Source: Allobrachymonas denitrificans DSM 15123 (lineage in GTDB: Bacteria; Pseudomonadota; Gammaproteobacteria; Burkholderiales; Burkholderiaceae_C). From it: a stretch of DNA of 64,000 nt. Numbering within the stretch: position 1 is the stretch's first letter; every line of letters begins with the position of its first letter. The stretch lies in the NCBI RefSeq assembly GCF_900110225.1, contig NZ_FOCW01000001.1:806001-870000 (forward strand), given 5' to 3'. Under the pieces are notes generated by a model. The model had not been told where the DNA came from, did not search any database, and saw only the letters and a program-made list of their open reading frames with translations. Shown here in pieces: positions 30,632 to 39,338 of the stretch. A program made the translations under genes and the position numbers.

Positions 30632-32578
30632 TCAGCGCCCGCGCAGGAACAGGTTGTCCAGGTCACGCATGCCGAGCTGGCGCCAGGTGGGGCGGCCATG
30701 GTTGCATTGGTCGGCACGCTCTGTGGCTTCCATCTGGCGCAACAGGGCGTTCATTTCTTCCAGCGTGAGGCGGCGGTTGGCGCGCACCGCCCCATGACAG
30801 GCCATGGTGGCCAGGATGTCATTGCGCGCGCGCTGCAGTACCGTGCTGGCATCGTGCTGGATCAGTTCGGCCAGTACCTGGCGTGACAGTTCCACGGCGT
30901 CGCCTTGCGCCAGCTGACTGGGCACGGCGCGTACTGCGAGCGTCTTGCCGGAGAGGGGGCTCAGTTCCAGACCGAGCTGCAGCAGGGCGTCGGCGTATTG
31001 ATCGGCCGCGGCCATTTCCTGCGGTGTGGCGGCGAATGTGGCCGGGATCAGCAGTGGCTGGCTGTGCAGAGCAGCGTGCTCGAGTTGCTGCTTGAGCTGT
31101 TCGTAGACGATGCGTTCGTGGGCTGCGTGCATATCCACGATGACCATGCCATGGGTGTTTTCGGCAAGGATGTAGACACCATGCAATTGTGCGATGGCGC
31201 GACCCAGCGGCCATTGGCTGTCGGGCGATGATGCGGGGTTTGCAGCGGCTGGAGTGGCATCCTCGACAGCCATGGTTGCGGCTGTGGCCGGATTGGCTGG
31301 CCAGGAGGATTCTGCCAACGTGCTGCTGTCGGCGCCGGGAGGGAGGGCGTGCTGTGCTGCGTCCTGCCCCTTCTGCGGCGTGAAGCCCCAGGGGTTGCCT
31401 TCGCGTGCCTGCCAGGCGGGCGGGCGGTTCCAGTATGGATTGCCCTGGGGCGCATGCAATGGCATGAATTGCTGCTGCCATTGTCGATCGGCAGCAAGGG
31501 CTCCCGCAGCGGCCCCTTGCACATCGCTACTGCTGGCAAGGCTTTGTGCGCCTTCGGCCAGTGCGGCGCGCGATGGGGCCAGGGCATTTTCGATGGCGTG
31601 GCGCACCGCCTGGTGTACCTCGCGGCTGTCGCGGAAGCGCACCTCGATCTTGGTCGGGTGCACGTTCACGTCCACGCGCAGCGGGTCGATCTCGATCATC
31701 AGCACGTAGACGGGCTGGCGCTGGCCGTGCAGCACGTCCTCGTAGGCGCTGCGGGCCGCGTGGGTGATGACCTTGTCACGCACATAGCGGCCGTTGACAT
31801 AGGCGTACTGCTGGTCGGCGCGGCTGCGGGCGTAGTCGGGCAGGCCGCACCGGCCGCGCACCCGCACGGTTCCACCGGCGGTCTGCACGCTGTAGTCGAC
31901 AGGCAGGCTCTGGGCGAGAAAGTCGTCGCCCAGGATGTCGGCCAGGCGTTGTTCGGGGTCGTGCGTGGCGCGCCACTGCTCGATCAGCTTGCCGTCGTGC
32001 CAGAGCGTGAAGCCGACGTGCGGCCGGGCCAGCGCATGGCGGCGTACGGCGTCGAGGCAGTGCGCCAGCTCGGTGGCGTCGCTCTTGAGGAACTTGCGCC
32101 GTGCCGGGGTGCTGAAGAACAGTTCTTTCACCTCCACCGAGGTGCCGGCCGCACGCGCGCCGGGACGCAGTTCGCCGCTGCGTGCATCCAGGAAATGGCC
32201 ATGGGCGGCATCGGCCGTGGCGGAGAGCAGCGTCAGTTCGGATACCGCGCCGATGGCAGCCAGGGCCTCGCCGCGAAAGCCCATGGTGGCCACCGATTCG
32301 AGGTCGTGCAGGCTGCGGATCTTGCTGGTGGCGTGGCGCCGGATGGCCAGCGGGAGTTGTTCGGGCGGGATGCCGCAGCCGTTGTCCTCGATGGCGATCA
32401 GGCGCACGCCGCCGGCCTGCAGGCGGATGGTGATCTGGGTGGCGCCGGAGTCGAGCGCGTTGTCGAGCAGCTCGCGCACCACGGCAGCAGGGCGCTCGAT
32501 GACTTCGCCGGCGGCGATCTGGCTGATGAGCTCGTCCGGCAGCGGTTCGATGGTGCGGGCAGGGGGAAGATGGTTCAC
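30632..32578 (-). CDS. mutL: DNA mismatch repair protein MutL, endonuclease-type
   Basis: The N-terminal GHKL ATPase domain shows VRELLDNALDSGAT, DNGCGI and GFRGEALAAIG. A Pro/Gln-rich linker of about 130 residues joins it to the dimerisation domain. That domain has DMHAAHERIVYE, a variant of the metal-dependent nicking motif, plus ACHGAVRA and CNHGRPTW. These marks predict latent endonuclease activity, as in MutL of bacteria without MutH. The open frame reaches 32740, but only the GTG at 32578 gives the usual N-terminus (NHLPPARTIEPLPDELISQI), for 648 residues. TACAAT lies 9 bases before it as a possible -10 box. Confidence 0.95.
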   Translation of the reverse strand: MNHLPPARTIEPLPDELISQIAAGEVIERPAAVVRELLDNALDSGATQITIRLQAGGVRLIAIEDNGCGIPPEQLPLAIRRHATSKIRSLHDLESVATMGFRGEALAAIGAVSELTLLSATADAAHGHFLDARSGELRPGARAAGTSVEVKELFFSTPARRKFLKSDATELAHCLDAVRRHALARPHVGFTLWHDGKLIEQWRATHDPEQRLADILGDDFLAQSLPVDYSVQTAGGTVRVRGRCGLPDYARSRADQQYAYVNGRYVRDKVITHAARSAYEDVLHGQRQPVYVLMIEIDPLRVDVNVHPTKIEVRFRDSREVHQAVRHAIENALAPSRAALAEGAQSLASSSDVQGAAAGALAADRQWQQQFMPLHAPQGNPYWNRPPAWQAREGNPWGFTPQKGQDAAQHALPPGADSSTLAESSWPANPATAATMAVEDATPAAANPASSPDSQWPLGRAIAQLHGVYILAENTHGMVIVDMHAAHERIVYEQLKQQLEHAALHSQPLLIPATFAATPQEMAAADQYADALLQLGLELSPLSGKTLAVRAVPSQLAQGDAVELSRQVLAELIQHDASTVLQRARNDILATMACHGAVRANRRLTLEEMNALLRQMEATERADQCNHGRPTWRQLGMRDLDNLFLRGR

Positions 32579-32684
32579 CGCAATGATTGTAGCGAGACGA
32601 CCGGATACACGGCGCGCCGGCAGAACCGCGGCGCCAGCAGCGATAATCCTGCCTTGGTTCATGCGCCGCCAGGCGCCAGGTGGA

Positions 32685-33332
32685 ATGATGGAAATTATCA
32701 GTTTTTTGCTCGACTTCATCCTGCATATCGACAAGCACATTCTGGCGTTTGTCGAGGCCTACGGTCCGTGGGTGTATGCGTTGCTGTTCCTGATCGTGTT
32801 CGTGGAGACCGGTCTGGTGGTGATGCCTTTCCTGCCGGGGGATTCGCTGCTGTTCATTGTGGGAACGCTGTGTGCCACCGGGCACATGGATCTGGCATTG
32901 GCCATGGGGGTGCTGTTTGTTGCAGCGGTGCTGGGTGACCAGACCAACTACAGCATCGGACGCTTCATCGGGCCCAAGGTGTTCCAGTGGGAGGACTCGC
33001 GTTTCTTCAACAAGAAGGCTTTCGACAAGGCGCATGCCTTCTACGAGCGCTATGGCGGTATCACCATCATGCTGGCGCGTTTCATGCCATTCATCCGTAC
33101 CTTTGTGCCTTTCGTGGCCGGGGTGGCGGAGATGAGCAGGGGCAAGTTCACCTTCTACAACGTGTTCGGTGCGGCCGTCTGGATTCTGAGCGTGACACTG
33201 GCGGGGTATCTTTTCGGCAACATTCCCTGGGTGAAGGCGAATCTGGAATTCATCATCTGGGGGCTGATCCTGGTGCCGGGGGCGCTGGCGCTGTTCGGCG
33301 CCTGGAAGCACGGGCGCAGCAGCGAGGCGTAA
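32685..33332 (+). CDS. DedA/VTT-family inner-membrane protein
   Basis: This 215-residue membrane protein belongs to the DedA (SNARE-associated/VTT) family, which includes lipid scramblases and flippases. The family marks are FVETGLVVMPFLPGDSLLF, the re-entrant acidic loop, and RFMPFIRTFVPFVAGVAEMS with its two essential arginines. Two adjacent ATG codons (32685 and 32688) could serve as start. The first is chosen. The gene is divergent from mutL and shares about 106 bp of promoter space with it. The transported lipid is unknown. Confidence 0.92.
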   Translation: MMEIISFLLDFILHIDKHILAFVEAYGPWVYALLFLIVFVETGLVVMPFLPGDSLLFIVGTLCATGHMDLALAMGVLFVAAVLGDQTNYSIGRFIGPKVFQWEDSRFFNKKAFDKAHAFYERYGGITIMLARFMPFIRTFVPFVAGVAEMSRGKFTFYNVFGAAVWILSVTLAGYLFGNIPWVKANLEFIIWGLILVPGALALFGAWKHGRSSEA

Positions 33333-33348
33333 GCCTTGTCACAGTGTC

Positions 33349-33378
33349 TTGTAACAACTCTGCATGGGTGTATACACC
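33349..33378 (+). promoter_or_regulatory. Promoter with overlapping palindrome before the first lipoprotein gene
   Basis: TTGTAA (33349-33354) and TATACA (33371-33376), 16 bases apart, form a plausible promoter. The -10 box lies inside a perfect 12-bp palindrome, GGTGTATACACC (33367-33378), which could be an operator for a dimeric repressor. Some GntR-type regulators bind GTATAC-centred sites, but the regulator here is unknown. Confidence 0.5.
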
Positions 33379-33476
33379 TGAGCAGGCCGGCTTGGTGCAT
33401 GATGCGGTTGTGCCAGCCCAGTGGGGGCAGGCGAGCAAGTCGGGCTTCGGAAAAGGAAGCCGCCAAGGAGATTCAT

Positions 33477-33959
33477 ATGCAAACCAAATCGCAACGCCTG
33501 ATCGCCGGTGTGACCCTGGCTGCCGCAGCACTGGGTCTGTCTGCCTGTACCGGTTACGGTCCTTCCTACGGTACGCAGCCGGTGGGCAGCACGGGTGCTG
33601 CCGCCTACAGCCAGTACGGCACGGTGACGAACGTGCAATACATGCCCGCCGGCAGTACGCTCGGCAATTACGCCGGTGCCGCGATTGGCGCGGTGGTGGG
33701 TGGTGTGGGCGCCAGCCAGTATGCGCTGCGCAATGACAAGGACCGTCGCTACAGCACCGCCATTGGTGCGGTGGCCGGCGCGCTGATCGGCGAGGCCATC
33801 CAGCAGAACACCTCTGGCGTGGCTCGCTCCAGCCAGCCGTTCTACCGGATGACGGTGCGTCTGGACAGCGGCGAGACCCGCAGCTTCGACTACGCACAGT
33901 CGCCCGAGGTGGCCATCGGCACCCGCGTGCGCGTGGAGGGCAATCAGGTCTATCGTTGA
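33477..33959 (+). CDS. Glycine-zipper outer-membrane lipoprotein
   Basis: This 160-residue protein has a lipoprotein signal peptide ending in the lipobox LSAC, so Cys24 would be acylated. The middle carries a two-helix glycine zipper (YAGAAIGAVVGGVGASQ and TAIGAVAGALIGEAI), as in SlyB and the 17-kDa antigen family. The C-terminal domain ends FDYAQSPEVAIGTRVRVEG and is shared with the next gene. The ATG at 33477 follows AAGGAG. The longer open frame upstream has no signal peptide and is rejected. The role is probably in envelope integrity (inference). Confidence 0.88.
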   Translation: MQTKSQRLIAGVTLAAAALGLSACTGYGPSYGTQPVGSTGAAAYSQYGTVTNVQYMPAGSTLGNYAGAAIGAVVGGVGASQYALRNDKDRRYSTAIGAVAGALIGEAIQQNTSGVARSSQPFYRMTVRLDSGETRSFDYAQSPEVAIGTRVRVEGNQVYR

Positions 33960-33980
33960 TGGACCTTGCTTCCCCCAGCC

Positions 33981-34006
33981 AAAGCAGGCCCTTCGGGGCC
34001 TGTTTG
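33981..34006 (+). terminator. Terminator after the first lipoprotein gene
   Basis: A stem of about 10 bp (CAGGCCC at 33985-33991 with GGGCCTG at 33996-34002, extended by a G-U and two A-U pairs) closes a TTCG tetraloop and ends in TTT. It separates the two related lipoprotein genes into different transcripts. Confidence 0.75.
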
Positions 34007-34152
34007 CATCTGGGGCAGCGTGTTGCCTATGACGGAACGCGGCGCAAGACTACACGGAGCGGCCCGCCTTGTGCAATCATGGATAGTACGTTGCCGGCCC
34101 TTGCTTGGCCGCGACGCAATGACCGGCGAAGAACGCAAAAAGGAGGCTCTTG

Positions 34153-34620
34153 ATGAATACGCACCGCAAACTGATTTCGATGGCGGCAATCGCTTCGGCG
34201 GCCGTTCTGGCAGGCTGCGCGACCGATCCCTACGGAAACCCCGTGACCACGGTTCCGGGCAACGTGCTCGGGTTGCCTGGAGTGGTTACGCCCAGCGCGG
34301 CGCTCTATGGCACGGTGACGGGTATCCAGTACCTGCCGGCCAATACCACCGGTGGCGGAATGGGGACGATTCCCGGCAGCGTGCTGGGAGCCGGCCTGCC
34401 GACTGGCTCGGGCGACCTTGCCAGTATTGCAACCGCCGTTGCCGTGGCGGTGATGGCGAACCAGGCCATGGGGACGACCAATCCGAATACCACCACTTCG
34501 GTGTACCGCGTGACGGTGCGTCTGGACAATGGTGAAACACGGGCGTTCGACTATGCCAGCCTGCCCAACCTGCGCGTGAACGACCGCGTGCGCGTGGAAG
34601 GCAACCAGCTGTACCGTTGA
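34153..34620 (+). CDS. Lipoprotein related to its upstream neighbour
   Basis: This 155-residue lipoprotein has the lipobox LAGC (Cys22). It shares two blocks with the preceding protein: YGTVTGIQYLPANTT (there YGTVTNVQYMPAGST) and the last 38 residues, which include VTVRLDNGETRAFDYA and RVRVEGNQLYR. The middle differs. Instead of two glycine zippers it has Gly/Pro-rich sequence and one hydrophobic stretch (IATAVAVAVMANQAMG). A strong AGGAGG site lies 6 bases before the ATG at 34153. It looks like a diverged tandem duplicate with a replaced membrane segment. Confidence 0.82.
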   Translation: MNTHRKLISMAAIASAAVLAGCATDPYGNPVTTVPGNVLGLPGVVTPSAALYGTVTGIQYLPANTTGGGMGTIPGSVLGAGLPTGSGDLASIATAVAVAVMANQAMGTTNPNTTTSVYRVTVRLDNGETRAFDYASLPNLRVNDRVRVEGNQLYR

Positions 34621-34651
34621 GCCGGCTGGGCGAATATGCCCCCGGTGCAAG

Positions 34652-34679
34652 GACAAAGGCCTCTGCGGAGGCCTTTGTC
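34652..34679. terminator. Terminator hairpin between convergent genes
   Basis: A perfect 12-bp stem (GACAAAGGCCTC at 34652-34663 with its complement at 34668-34679) closes a TGCG loop. It lies between the lipoprotein gene and the convergent cyclo-ligase gene. There is no T tract on either side, so it may act in both directions with modest efficiency or protect 3' ends. Confidence 0.6.
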
Positions 34680-34720
34680 GTGCATGGGTGCCGGACCGCG
34701 AGCACCCTTGCCCGGTGCGC

Positions 34721-35314
34721 TCAGACCGCACCCAGCGGCCAGACCACGCCATTGTCATTCAGGATGGCGTCCAGCGGGATGTCGTGTTCGTCCGGCATGA
34801 GATCCTCGACAAAACCGTGCGTAAAACCCAGGCCCACGGTGAAGGGATGCGGTTCGAGCGAGGCCAGGGTGCGGTCGTAGAAGCCGCCGCCATAGCCCAG
34901 GCGGTAGCCGCCGGGACCGTAGCCGACGCAGGGCACGAACAGCAGGGTGGGCGTGACCAGCTCGGTATCCTTGGGCTTGGGAATGCCGTAGGCATCTTCC
35001 TCCATCGGGCAGCCGGGATACCAGGCATGGAAGGTGAGCGTCTTGTTTTCCTTGTTGATCACCGGCAGGGCGATGCGGCGCAGCTGGGGTTCCTCCAGCA
35101 GTTCGCCGTCTTCCTTCCAGCGGTGCAGGGCGGGCAGGGGATCGAATTCGCCCTTGATCGGCCAATAGGCGCCGATCACGGTATCCTGCCGGTCAACCAG
35201 CCAGAAGCGCATCACGCGCTGCAGCTGTTCGGACAGCAGCAGACGGTCGGGAAGATCGAGCCGTTCCCTGATCAGCCGTTGACGCAGACTCTGTTTACCA
35301 TTTTTTTTATCCAT
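34721..35314 (-). CDS. fau: 5-formyltetrahydrofolate cyclo-ligase
   Basis: The enzyme uses ATP to convert 5-formyl-THF to 5,10-methenyl-THF and so returns the storage form of folate to one-carbon metabolism. The 197-residue protein begins with the basic MDKKNGKQSLRQRLIRERL. It has the family core FVPCVGYGPGGYRLGYGGGFYDRTLA and the C-terminal VGLGFTHGFVEDLMPDEHDIP. The open frame extends upstream into the slt gene, so I use the ATG at 35314. Only 10 bp separate this start from the divergent slt start. Confidence 0.95.
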   Translation of the reverse strand: MDKKNGKQSLRQRLIRERLDLPDRLLLSEQLQRVMRFWLVDRQDTVIGAYWPIKGEFDPLPALHRWKEDGELLEEPQLRRIALPVINKENKTLTFHAWYPGCPMEEDAYGIPKPKDTELVTPTLLFVPCVGYGPGGYRLGYGGGFYDRTLASLEPHPFTVGLGFTHGFVEDLMPDEHDIPLDAILNDNGVVWPLGAV

Positions 35315-35324
35315 AATCGCCCTT

Positions 35325-37394
35325 ATGCAATTCTCTTCGCACATCCGATTCGGCCTGAGAGCCATTGTGACATGCCTGATGACACTCGGCACAGTGGCTT
35401 CGCAGGCGCAGCCCGCCGTGGGCGGCGACGATACGCTGCTCAACATGGCGCAGGCCTGGCGCAAGAAGGACACCGCCACGCTGTCCATGCTGCTGCCGCA
35501 GGCATCCGGCCATCCGCTGGAGCCCTGGGCGGCCTACTGGGAGCTGAATGCGCGGCTGGAAAGCGCCAGTGCCGGCGAGGTGGATGCCTTCCTGCAGCGC
35601 TATGCCGGCACTTACCAGGAAGACCGCCTCCGCAACGACTGGCTGCTGCAGCTTGGCAAGAACCGTGACTTTGAGGGGTTTGCGCGCTATTACCCGGCGT
35701 TCCGCATGCGGGATGACCGCGAAGTGCGCTGCTATGCGCTGTATGCGGATGCCGTGCTCGGCGGACGCAGTGGCGGTGAGATGGCGCAGGAATTCCGAGA
35801 CAGCTGGTATGGCCAGCGCGACAGCGATGACGGCTGCACCCTGGCGGCAGGCGGTCTGCGGCAGAAGGGCGTGATTCGCGACGCGGATATCTGGCGCAAG
35901 GCGCGCCTGGCCGCCGAAACCAACCGCATGGGGACTGCACGCACGGCGGTGGGGGTGATCGACGGCGCGGCGGCCATGAGCGTGCCGGGGATTTTCTCCA
36001 GTCCCGCCAGCTATCTTGCCACTCAGGCCGATGCCGGCAGCCGCAGCGGGCGCGAGCTGGCGGTACTCGCCCTGTTGCGCATGGCATCGAGCAACCCGAT
36101 GTCGGCCGCGCAGGCCATGCAGAGCGGCTGGGCCGCGCGGCTGGAGGCGCATGACCGCAACTGGGTATGGGGCGAGATCGGCAAACAGGCGGCGCTCAAC
36201 CTGGACAGTTCGGCCATGAACTATTTCAGCCAGGTGCGCCAGCTGCGTGACCTGGACGACGTGAAGCTGGGCTGGATGGCCCGCGCTGCGCTGCGCATGG
36301 GTTACTGGCCGCAGGTGCGTCATGCCATCGAAGCCATGTCGCCCGAGGCGCAGCGTGAGCCCATCTGGGTGTACTGGCGGGCGCGTGCACTGCAGGGCGG
36401 GCTGCATCTGGGACATGGGCCGGATCGCGAAGCGGCCGCGCTGTATCGCAGCATTGCGGGGCACCAGGGCTTCTATGAACAACTGGCGCTGGAGGCACTG
36501 GGCGAACGCATCGGCACGCCGGCAACGCCAGCCGGCCTGTCCGGCTCGGAGCGGGCAGCGGCGCGTGCCAACCCCGGCCTGCAGCGCGCCATCTACGCCA
36601 TGAGCATCGGCCTGCGCAGCGAAGGCACGCGCGAGTGGAACTACACCACCAATCTGCACCAGCGCGGCGGCATGAACGACCGCGAGTTGCTGGCTGCGGC
36701 GGCGCTGGCCTGCGAGCGCGAATGGTGGGATCGTTGCATCAACACCAGCGAGCGCACCAAGAGCGTGTTCGACCTGCAGCAGCGCTTCCCGACGCCGTAC
36801 CGCAACGTGGTGGTGCCGCGCAGCCAGTCCACCGGGGTCGATCCGGCCTATGTGTATGGCCTGATCCGGCAGGAAAGCCGCTTTGCCAGTGCCGCACGCT
36901 CCGGCGTGGGGGCTTCCGGCCTGATGCAGGTGATGCCGGCCACGGCGCGCTATACCGCGCGCAAGCTGGGCATTCCCTACGAGCCCTCCATGCTGACGCA
37001 CCTGGACACCAACGTGCGCCTGGGCACCGGTTACCTGAAGCTGGTGCAGGATGATTTCGAGGGCTCGCTGCCGATGGCGGCGGCGGCCTACAACGCCGGT
37101 CCGGGTCGTCCGCGTGCCTGGCGCAACGGTCCGATGCTCGAAGGCGCGATCTGGGCCGAGAACATTCCGTTCGGCGAAACACGCGATTACGTGAAGAAGG
37201 TGCTTTCCAACACGGTGAACTACGCCATCCTGCTGACGGGCCAGCCGCAGTCGCTGCGCAGCCGTCTGGGGCAGGTGGGGCCGCTGGCACCGGGACTGCC
37301 GGATCTCTCGCGCGATCTGCCTTCCACCGCCGTGCGCCAGATCATGCCCAGCGGCGAGGTGCGCGTGCTGAGCGACCCGACGGATGCGCCCTGA
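35325..37394 (+). CDS. slt: Soluble lytic murein transglycosylase
   Basis: This 689-residue periplasmic enzyme cleaves peptidoglycan to 1,6-anhydromuropeptides. A signal peptide is visible (AIVTCLMTLGTVASQAQ). A long alpha-helical superhelix follows (about 40-480). The C-terminal SLT domain has LIRQESRFASAARS with catalytic Glu517, ASGLMQVMPATARYTARKLG and AAAAYNAGPGRPRAWR. Its start lies 10 bp from the divergent cyclo-ligase start, so its promoter must lie inside that gene. The ABC transporter gene follows 27 bp later. Confidence 0.95.
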   Translation: MQFSSHIRFGLRAIVTCLMTLGTVASQAQPAVGGDDTLLNMAQAWRKKDTATLSMLLPQASGHPLEPWAAYWELNARLESASAGEVDAFLQRYAGTYQEDRLRNDWLLQLGKNRDFEGFARYYPAFRMRDDREVRCYALYADAVLGGRSGGEMAQEFRDSWYGQRDSDDGCTLAAGGLRQKGVIRDADIWRKARLAAETNRMGTARTAVGVIDGAAAMSVPGIFSSPASYLATQADAGSRSGRELAVLALLRMASSNPMSAAQAMQSGWAARLEAHDRNWVWGEIGKQAALNLDSSAMNYFSQVRQLRDLDDVKLGWMARAALRMGYWPQVRHAIEAMSPEAQREPIWVYWRARALQGGLHLGHGPDREAAALYRSIAGHQGFYEQLALEALGERIGTPATPAGLSGSERAAARANPGLQRAIYAMSIGLRSEGTREWNYTTNLHQRGGMNDRELLAAAALACEREWWDRCINTSERTKSVFDLQQRFPTPYRNVVVPRSQSTGVDPAYVYGLIRQESRFASAARSGVGASGLMQVMPATARYTARKLGIPYEPSMLTHLDTNVRLGTGYLKLVQDDFEGSLPMAAAAYNAGPGRPRAWRNGPMLEGAIWAENIPFGETRDYVKKVLSNTVNYAILLTGQPQSLRSRLGQVGPLAPGLPDLSRDLPSTAVRQIMPSGEVRVLSDPTDAP

Positions 37395-37421
37395 ACGGGC
37401 GGCGCCCGGAAAGACTGATTC

Positions 37422-39242
37422 ATGACCGATTCCCATACCCTGCCGGACCCGTGGAGCGGCCCGGGCCGCAGCTGGAGCACCTTCCTCAAGGACGCCTGGC
37501 GGCTTGCGCGGCCGTATTTTCATTCGGAAGAGCGCTGGCGCGCGCGGCTGATGCTATTCGTGATCGTGGCGCTCAACCTGGGCGGCGTGTACATGGCGGT
37601 GCTGTTCAACCAGTGGTACAACGTGTTCTACAACGCGCTGCAGGACAAGAACGTCGAGGTGTTCTGGTCGCAGATGTTCCGCTTCAGCTGGCTGGCGGTG
37701 ATCGCCATCATCCTGGCGGTGTACAAGTTCTACATCACGCAGCTGCTGGACCTGCGCTGGCGTGCCTGGATGACGCGCACCTACCTGAACAAGTGGCTGG
37801 GCCACCACCGCTTCTACCATCTTGAACTGGCGCGCCAGAGCGGCGGCACGGCGGTGTCGGACAACCCGGACCAGCGCATCCAGGAAGACATTGCCCGCTT
37901 CACCGGCAGCACGCTGGGCATCAGCATGGGCCTGCTCAATGCTGTGGTGACGCTGGTGTCGTTCATCGGCATCCTGTGGACGCTGTCGGGCAGCTTCAGC
38001 TTCACGCTGGGGGGCAGCAGCTATACGCTGCCGGGCTATATGGTATGGGCGGCGATTGCCTATTGCGCGGTGGGCAGCGTGATTGCGCACTACATCGGCC
38101 GCGCCTTGATCCGCCTGAACTTCTGGCAGGAGTGGCGCGAGGCGGATTTCCGCTACAGCCTGGTGCGCGTGCGCGAATACAGCGAGGCGATTGCGTTGGA
38201 CCGTGGCGAGCCGGCTTCGCGCGAACAGCTGGACTACCGCTTCGGCCATGTGCTGGGCAACTACCTGAACCTGATCCGCACGCAGAAACGCCTGGTGTGG
38301 TTCACCTCCTTCTTCCAGCAGGCCGCCATCATCTTTCCGTTCCTGGTGGCGGCGCCGCGCTATTTTGCCGGCGCCATCAAGCTGGGTGACCTGATCCAGA
38401 TCTCGTCGGCCTTCGGCAAGGTACAGGATTCACTGAGCTGGTTCATCGACAGCTATCCGGCGCTGGCCAGCTGGCGCGCGACGACCGAGCGTCTGACCTC
38501 GTTCGACCGGGGCGTGACAGAGAGCTGGAAGATGCTGCCCGAGGTGGAGCAGGACGGGCTGGAAGGCTGGGAGCACCGGATTGTCGGTGACCGCCTGGAA
38601 CTGGCTCATGCCAAGGCGCAACTGCCCAGCGGCAACGTGCAGGTGGAGGCCGATGCGCTGCAGATGCAGCCGGGCGAAACCGTGCTGGTGCAGGGGCCCT
38701 CGGGCAGTGGCAAATCGACGCTGCTGCGCGTGATTGCGGGCATCTGGCCGCTGGCGCATGGCCGGGTGACCTTGCCCGAGAGCAGCATGTTCCTGCCGCA
38801 GCGCCCCTATCTGCCGCATGGCAGCCTGCGTGCGGCGCTGGCCTATCCGGCAGCGGAAAATGCCTATGACGACGCCGAGTTGCGCCGCGTGCTGGAGATC
38901 GTGCGCATGCCGCAGCTGGTGGAGCAGCTGGATTACCGGGAAAACTGGGGCCACAAGCTGTCCGGCGGCGAACAGCAGCGCGTGGCGATTGCGCGGGCGC
39001 TGTTGCGCCAGCCGCGCTGGATTTTTGCCGACGAGGCCACCAGTGCGCTGGATGCGCCGACGGAAGAGCGCCTGTACCGGGAGCTGATCGCCATGGTGCG
39101 CGCCAACGGCGGCGGGCTGCTGTCGGTGGCGCATCGCCAGAGTGTGGCAGCCTTCCATGACCGCCTGTGGGTGTTGCAGCCCAACCCGGATGAGGCGGTG
39201 CACCAGGGTGCAGCGGCCTACCGGGTCGAGCTGGCAGCATGA
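37422..39242 (+). CDS. SbmA/BacA-like ABC transporter with fused ATPase
   Basis: This 606-residue protein joins an SbmA/BacA-type membrane domain (about 1-390; FNQWYNVFYNALQDKNVEVF, YITQLLDLRWRAWMT and ALDRGEPASREQ are typical) to an ATP-binding domain. The ATPase has Walker A GPSGSGKST, signature LSGGEQQRVAIARAL and Walker B WIFADEATSALD. Relatives include YddA and mycobacterial Rv1819c, which imports cobalamin and hydrophilic compounds. Here the substrate is unknown. It probably shares a transcript with slt. Cobalamin genes lie 4 kb away, but no direct link is visible. Confidence 0.92.
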   Translation: MTDSHTLPDPWSGPGRSWSTFLKDAWRLARPYFHSEERWRARLMLFVIVALNLGGVYMAVLFNQWYNVFYNALQDKNVEVFWSQMFRFSWLAVIAIILAVYKFYITQLLDLRWRAWMTRTYLNKWLGHHRFYHLELARQSGGTAVSDNPDQRIQEDIARFTGSTLGISMGLLNAVVTLVSFIGILWTLSGSFSFTLGGSSYTLPGYMVWAAIAYCAVGSVIAHYIGRALIRLNFWQEWREADFRYSLVRVREYSEAIALDRGEPASREQLDYRFGHVLGNYLNLIRTQKRLVWFTSFFQQAAIIFPFLVAAPRYFAGAIKLGDLIQISSAFGKVQDSLSWFIDSYPALASWRATTERLTSFDRGVTESWKMLPEVEQDGLEGWEHRIVGDRLELAHAKAQLPSGNVQVEADALQMQPGETVLVQGPSGSGKSTLLRVIAGIWPLAHGRVTLPESSMFLPQRPYLPHGSLRAALAYPAAENAYDDAELRRVLEIVRMPQLVEQLDYRENWGHKLSGGEQQRVAIARALLRQPRWIFADEATSALDAPTEERLYRELIAMVRANGGGLLSVAHRQSVAAFHDRLWVLQPNPDEAVHQGAAAYRVELAA

Positions 39243-39338
39243 GAGAACACGCATCGCCGGCGTGCTGCGGGCCGAGAGGCTCGTAGTGAGCGCCCGGTGC
39301 GAAGGTGCGGTGGACGCAGCAGGTGTCGGACAACCGGC

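Noticed and set aside
35307-37523. 738-codon frame antisense to slt
   Set aside because: Shadow of the lytic transglycosylase gene; it also crosses both ends of that gene.
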